This document shows, piece after piece, positions 60,145 through 64,000 of a stretch of DNA of 64,000 bases. Origin of the DNA: Xanthomonas sp. SI (GTDB taxonomy: Bacteria; Pseudomonadota; Gammaproteobacteria; Xanthomonadales; Xanthomonadaceae). The notes beneath the pieces were generated by a model. That model was not told the origin of the DNA, made no database searches, and worked only from the letters and a program-made list of their open reading frames with translations. The stretch is taken from assembly GCF_014236855.1 (NCBI RefSeq), contig NZ_CP051261.1, forward strand, positions 806,001 through 870,000, given 5' to 3'. Position numbers and translations under genes: made by a program. Every line of letters begins with the position of its first letter. The stretch's first letter is position 1.

Positions 60145-63000
60145 GTGAACGCCGTTCGTCCGCATCGCCACAGCCTGTTCCATGCCATCGCCCTTGCCCT
60201 GCTGATGCCGGCCACGGCCTGGTCCCAGGACGCCGTACCGGTCTCGCCGCAGGCGCAGCCGGCGCCGGGCAGCGCCACCACCAGCAATGCCGAGGCAAGC
60301 CAGAATCCGGTCGACCTGGAGACGATCCAGGTCACCGGCGTGCGCGCCGCCCTGGCGCGTTCCACCGAACTCAAGCGCGACGCGGCGACGGTGCAGGATT
60401 CGATCAGCGCGCTGGAACTGGGCCGTTTCCCCGACGACAACGTGGCCGATTCGCTCAGCCACATCACCGGCGTGTCCATCACCCGCACCGCTGGCGGCGA
60501 AGGGCAGAAGGTCAGCGTGCGCGGGCTGGGGCCGGAATACACGCTCACCACCTTCAACGGCCGCATCCTGGCCACCGACGGCGCCGGGCGCGATTTCGCC
60601 TACGACGTGCTGCCGGCCGACGTGATCAGCGGCGCCGACGTGGTCAAGGGCGCGCAATCGGTGCTGACCGAAGGCGCCATCGGCGGCCTGATCAACCTGC
60701 GCTCGGCCAGCCCGTTCGACCAGAAGGGCCAGCACGCGATCGTCCGCGCCGAAGGCGACCGCAACCAGATGTCCGAACTCAACGGCCGCAAGCTGTCGGC
60801 GGCCTACAGCAACACTTTCCTCGACGACACGTTCGGCGTGCTGCTGGGCGTGGTCTACGCCGAGCGCAAGGACCGCACCGACATCGCCGGCAACGACGGC
60901 GGCTGGACCCGCAATCCCGACCCGAGCGACCCGACCTGGGGTGGCAACGCGTGGGGCGGCAATATCGATCCCAACGGCAACGGCCAGTTGGATCCGGACG
61001 AATATGGGCTGATCGCGCCGGGCCAGTTCCGCGTCGGCTCGATCCTGGAGGACAAGAAGCGCCGCGCCTTCTCCGGCAAGTTCGAGTGGCGGCCGAACGA
61101 CGACGTGCGCATCGTCGTCGACGGGCTCAAGACCCGCCTCGATTCGCCGCAGGTGTCCTACCAGCAGTCGTACTACCCGTTGTTCGCGCCGGGGCGCTGG
61201 TCCGACATCACCGTGCAGAACGGCATCGTCACCGGCCTCACCCTGGACAACCCGGATCCGGAGTTGCGCATGAATCCGGAGATCCTCAACCAGACCGAAC
61301 ACCGGGTGGTCGACACCGACCTGTACGGCATCAACGGGCAATGGAAGGCCAGCGACAGCCTGACCCTGACCGGCGACCTGTACCGCTCCACCTCCAAGCG
61401 CTATTCCGGCGGCCAGGACACCTACGTGGTGCTGCGCATGAACCAGCCCAACACCACCCGCATCACCCTCGGCCGCAACGCCGTGCCCAACGTCACCGCC
61501 AGCTTCGACGACGGTCGCGACCTCGCCACCGGCCTGGCCAACGGCCAGTTCACCGACACCGACTTCAACACGCACTACATGGAACTGCGCGGCGACAACA
61601 TCGCCGACGAGATCACCGGCGGCACTATCGGCGGCAAGTTGTACGTCGGTCAGTGGGGCGTGGACAACCTGCATTTCGGGGTGACCCGCACCGAGCGCAG
61701 CAAGCGCCGCGACCTGATCAACAACACCCTCAACGGCGGCGCCGACTACTATTCCGGCGACAACGCGATCAACGTCGGCGCGCTGGGCGGCAATGTGCTC
61801 GATCACACCTTCGCCCTGCCGCATTTCATGGACAAGGTGGGCTCCACGTTCCCGCGCACGTTCCTGGCTTTCGACGTGCCCAATTACCTGGCGCAGTTGC
61901 GGGCCTACGACGGCAACCCGCGCCAGGACGGCAGCAGCTACGACTACGCGCTGGCCGCGCCGCAGTGGAATCCGCTGGAAAGTTACCGGGTCGAGGAGAA
62001 GACCAACGCCTTCTACGTGCAGGCCGACCTGTCCGGCGAGCGCTGGAACGCCGACGTCGGCGTGCGCCTGGTCAAGACCCGCACCCGCGCACAGGCCTGG
62101 GACGCGAAGATCCTCAGCATCACCGAGAACGGCGCGTTCAACTACACCGCCGAATACGCCGAGCCGACCGCGATCGTGCAGGACGGCGACTACACCTTCG
62201 TGCTGCCGTCGGGCAACTTCACCTGGCGCTTCAGCGACGACCTGCTGCTGCGCGCGGGCGCGGCCAAGACCATGGCGCGCCCCTCGGTGGACAAGCTGGC
62301 GCCGACCAACACCACCGCCAGCGTGTCCTGGGGCGAGTTCACCCAGATCTACGGCGGCAACGTCAACCTCAAGCCCTACAGCGCCAAGCAGGGCGACCTG
62401 TCGTTGGAGTGGTATTTCGCCGAACAGTCCATCGCCAACGTGGCGGTGTTCTACAAGCGCATCGAAAACCAGATCACCACCAGCTGGGAGCCGAACCAGG
62501 ACATCGGCGTGCCGGGCCACCTGTTCAACGTGATGCGGCCGATCAACGGCGACTACGCCAAGGTCCGCGGCATCGAGGCCGGCCTGCAGCATTTCTGGGA
62601 CAACGGCCTGGGCTTCCGCGCGCAGTACACCCGCAACTGGTCGCGCAGCTGGGTCAACGGCGAGGAGCGCCCGCTGGAAGGCATCGCGCCGGCGGTGTAT
62701 TCGCTCGGGGTGATGTACGAGAAGGGGCCGTGGTCGATCGGCGCCACCGCCGACCACACCGACGGCTTCGTCACCGCGGTCAACGTGCTGGGCGCCGGCT
62801 ACAACGAACAGGCCGACAAGATCACCTGGCTGACCGCGCACGTGTCCTACGAAGTCAACGACATGCTGAGCCTCAGCCTGGAAGGCCAGAACCTGCTGGA
62901 CGACGAGCAGACCTACAGCATCAACGGCAACCCGCTGCTGTCGCAGGGCTACTCCCGCTACGGCCGCGCGTTCACCCTGGGCCTGAGCCTGCGGTTCTGA
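60145..63000 (+). CDS. TonB-dependent outer membrane receptor
   Basis: 951 residues, GTG start with CAGGAGA upstream. Signal peptide MNAVRPHRHSLFHAIALALLMPATAWS. A TonB-box-like ETIQVTG is near residue 62. The plug domain contains DSLSHITGVSITR, VSVRGLGPEYTLTTFNGR and DVVKGAQSVLTEGAIGGLINLRS, and a 22-strand type barrel ends YGRAFTLGLSLRF with terminal Phe. It is of the xanthomonad carbohydrate-uptake type and, by context, imports oligosaccharides released for the galactosamine operon. Confidence 0.94.
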   Translation: MNAVRPHRHSLFHAIALALLMPATAWSQDAVPVSPQAQPAPGSATTSNAEASQNPVDLETIQVTGVRAALARSTELKRDAATVQDSISALELGRFPDDNVADSLSHITGVSITRTAGGEGQKVSVRGLGPEYTLTTFNGRILATDGAGRDFAYDVLPADVISGADVVKGAQSVLTEGAIGGLINLRSASPFDQKGQHAIVRAEGDRNQMSELNGRKLSAAYSNTFLDDTFGVLLGVVYAERKDRTDIAGNDGGWTRNPDPSDPTWGGNAWGGNIDPNGNGQLDPDEYGLIAPGQFRVGSILEDKKRRAFSGKFEWRPNDDVRIVVDGLKTRLDSPQVSYQQSYYPLFAPGRWSDITVQNGIVTGLTLDNPDPELRMNPEILNQTEHRVVDTDLYGINGQWKASDSLTLTGDLYRSTSKRYSGGQDTYVVLRMNQPNTTRITLGRNAVPNVTASFDDGRDLATGLANGQFTDTDFNTHYMELRGDNIADEITGGTIGGKLYVGQWGVDNLHFGVTRTERSKRRDLINNTLNGGADYYSGDNAINVGALGGNVLDHTFALPHFMDKVGSTFPRTFLAFDVPNYLAQLRAYDGNPRQDGSSYDYALAAPQWNPLESYRVEEKTNAFYVQADLSGERWNADVGVRLVKTRTRAQAWDAKILSITENGAFNYTAEYAEPTAIVQDGDYTFVLPSGNFTWRFSDDLLLRAGAAKTMARPSVDKLAPTNTTASVSWGEFTQIYGGNVNLKPYSAKQGDLSLEWYFAEQSIANVAVFYKRIENQITTSWEPNQDIGVPGHLFNVMRPINGDYAKVRGIEAGLQHFWDNGLGFRAQYTRNWSRSWVNGEERPLEGIAPAVYSLGVMYEKGPWSIGATADHTDGFVTAVNVLGAGYNEQADKITWLTAHVSYEVNDMLSLSLEGQNLLDDEQTYSINGNPLLSQGYSRYGRAFTLGLSLRF

Positions 63001-63027
63001 GCATCCGCCTGCGGCTCTGAGCATCCC
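62988..63027. repeat. 20-bp tandem duplication over the receptor stop codon
   Basis: CCTGCGGTTCTGAGCATCCG is followed directly by CCTGCGGCTCTGAGCATCCC. The first copy includes the TGA stop, so the duplication leaves a second LRL-stop just behind the gene. Confidence 0.8.
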
Positions 63028-63047
63028 CACAGAGGACCACGCCTTAG

Positions 63048-63070
63048 CCCCTCTCCCACCGGGAGAGGGG
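63048..63070. terminator. CCCCTCTCCC hairpin, interspersed repeat, after the TonB receptor gene
   Basis: A 10-bp perfect stem CCCCTCTCCC-ACC-GGGAGAGGGG, followed by TTGGGGTGAGGGTCCGG up to 63087. The full 43-bp sequence is a common intergenic element in Xanthomonas and could end the receptor transcript. Confidence 0.65.
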
Positions 63071-63087
63071 TTGGGGTGAGGGTCCGG

Positions 63088-63330
63088 CAGCAAGCGCATT
63101 GCTGGACACGCTCAAGCGTTCCCTCTTTAGCTGGCACTCGCAACGATCAAGGCCGAGCAGCCGGCGAGGTTTCAACATGAGCCCTTTCCGCTTGGTGTCA
63201 GGTAGTCAGAGTTGCCAACTCAATATGGTGGTGTCAATTCAACGGGTGCATCCATCGATTCCAGAAATCTCTTTCCGAAATAAAGCGGGCGCCTGAGCGG
63301 AGCCGGCCATGCCGTGTGACGAGCGTATCG
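63088..63330. other. Lower-GC intergenic patch
   Basis: About 240 bp with distinctly lower GC (e.g. CAACTCAATATGGTGGTGTC). An open frame of 65 codons at 63099-63296 has no recognisable product. It may be a remnant of inserted DNA. Confidence 0.35.
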
Positions 63331-63885
63331 TCAACGTGCAGCCCGTACTCTTGCCATCAAGAGGTCCCGTCGCCGATCCAGGCGCGACCTGTCGCTCAGG
63401 TACATGCCAGGCGACCAGAGAATCGCAACGACCGTGGCCGCTTCGGGCTCGGACAGCGCACTCAACGGTTTCGCGTACAGCCGCTGCGACAGCTGGCTGA
63501 GGCCAAGGCCCGAGCCGTTGTAGGACAAAGTGGTGTACAGCGCCACGATCTCGTCCTGCGACAGGTGCAGCCAGACCAGTCGATCCCAGAGCACCATGCG
63601 CGCATGCCAGGCAAGCATGCCTCCATCGCGCGGTACATCCAGGCGCGCCAGCAGCATGCGGGCGACGGCCGCGGTAGGCGGATAGTCGGCTTGGTACGAC
63701 GCAAGGATGTAGCGGCGAATCAGTACCGGCGGATCACGATCCTGCGCTGGAGCGCGCTTGAGGAGCGCCTGGATCTCCACTCGGCGCGGCTGGAACGCCA
63801 CCATGTCGTAGCAGCTGAATGCGGCGATCGCAATCAGCAAGAGCGCCGTGACTGCGGTTAATGCCGAGGCTGCGATGCGTTTCAT
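63331..63885 (-). CDS. Small GT51-like (transglycosylase domain) protein, catalytic motif missing
   Basis: 184 residues. One N-terminal membrane anchor (SALTAVTALLLIAIAAFSCYDMVAF). The second half resembles the C-terminal half of a GT51 peptidoglycan glycosyltransferase: WLHLSQDEIVALYTTLSYNG, GLSQLSQRLYAKPLSALSEPEAATVVAILWSPGMYL. The first GT51 motifs (EDxxFxxHxG and GGSTITQQ) are not found, so it is unlikely to be an active glycosyltransferase. A lysozyme-like or structural role, or a decaying gene, are alternatives. ATG at 63885; nothing is seen in the remaining 63886-64000. Confidence 0.65.
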   Translation of the reverse strand: MKRIAASALTAVTALLLIAIAAFSCYDMVAFQPRRVEIQALLKRAPAQDRDPPVLIRRYILASYQADYPPTAAVARMLLARLDVPRDGGMLAWHARMVLWDRLVWLHLSQDEIVALYTTLSYNGSGLGLSQLSQRLYAKPLSALSEPEAATVVAILWSPGMYLSDRSRLDRRRDLLMARVRAAR

Positions 63886-64000
63886 GGGATGTCACTCATC
63901 GGACCCGTACCGGGTTGAGGGCGCCTGGCTTGCATGGGCGGTTTTGACCGCAGAGCAGGGGGGCTACGCTGCCTGCTCAATCCGCGCAGAGCATGCGCAC

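Noticed and set aside
60046..63099. Over 1000-codon open frame antisense to the TonB receptor
   Set aside because: The translation is a low-complexity Val/Ala/Gly/Arg mixture with no domain. The sense frame has signal peptide, plug and barrel features.
63099..63296. 65-codon frame in the lower-GC patch
   Set aside because: No ribosome site and no recognisable motif. It begins immediately beside the interspersed repeat; kept only as a note in the intergenic entry.

Overview
The window looks like a piece of a Xanthomonas chromosome (or a very close Lysobacteraceae relative). GC is high throughout, and intergenic gaps carry GTAG-headed REP palindromes and 'ATTGGGGATTCGGG' type repeats that I associate with Xanthomonas/Stenotrophomonas. 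The gene content also fits: an hrpM/opgH glucosyltransferase, an algR-hemC pair, and a TonB-receptor carbohydrate locus. I saw no rRNA, tRNA, CRISPR array, prophage or intact insertion sequence.

Layout. 1-7.1 kb: nitrate assimilation operon (end of a NarK-like transporter, nirB, nirD, nasA with a C-terminal BFD domain, and a siroheme methyltransferase). 7.1-7.6 kb: REP-rich gap with a tandemly duplicated 150-bp unit. 7.6-20.4 kb, minus strand: glycogen/trehalose operon glgA-glgB-treZ-malQ-treY-DUF2934-glgX, several genes joined by ATGA overlaps. 20.7-23.7 kb: small hypothetical gene, stand-alone response regulator divergent from a PAS histidine kinase, and an isochorismatase/PQ-loop pair. 24-29.7 kb: opgH, esterase, LytTR regulator (algR-like), hemC, DUF481 protein. 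29.9-38.7 kb: WYL regulator, HxlR regulator, lipocalin, two secreted S9 peptidases around an aminotransferase. 38.9-44.5 kb: DUF454, lptM-dapF-DUF484-xerC, DUF3079, hslVU. 44.7-49.6 kb: metF, secreted alpha-amylase, M14-type peptidase, DUF3228.

49.6-63 kb is the most interesting part. A minus-strand operon encodes a GH36 glycosidase, an EamA transporter, a GatZ/KbaZ-type protein, an AgaS-type SIS-domain enzyme, a BadF-type sugar kinase and a GH27 glycosidase. It is divergent from a secreted amidohydrolase, and is followed by a DeoR/AgaR-type repressor and a TonB-dependent receptor. TTTCGTT motifs lie in both control regions. Together this reads as a self-contained uptake and catabolic locus for an alpha-linked galactosamine or N-acetylgalactosamine glycan. 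Several expected steps are missing or replaced: no recognisable cytoplasmic deacetylase, no dedicated sugar permease, and no KbaY catalytic aldolase subunit. The GH27 enzyme has Pro where the usual galactose-recognising Glu sits.

The window ends with a small protein resembling the back half of a GT51 peptidoglycan glycosyltransferase domain.
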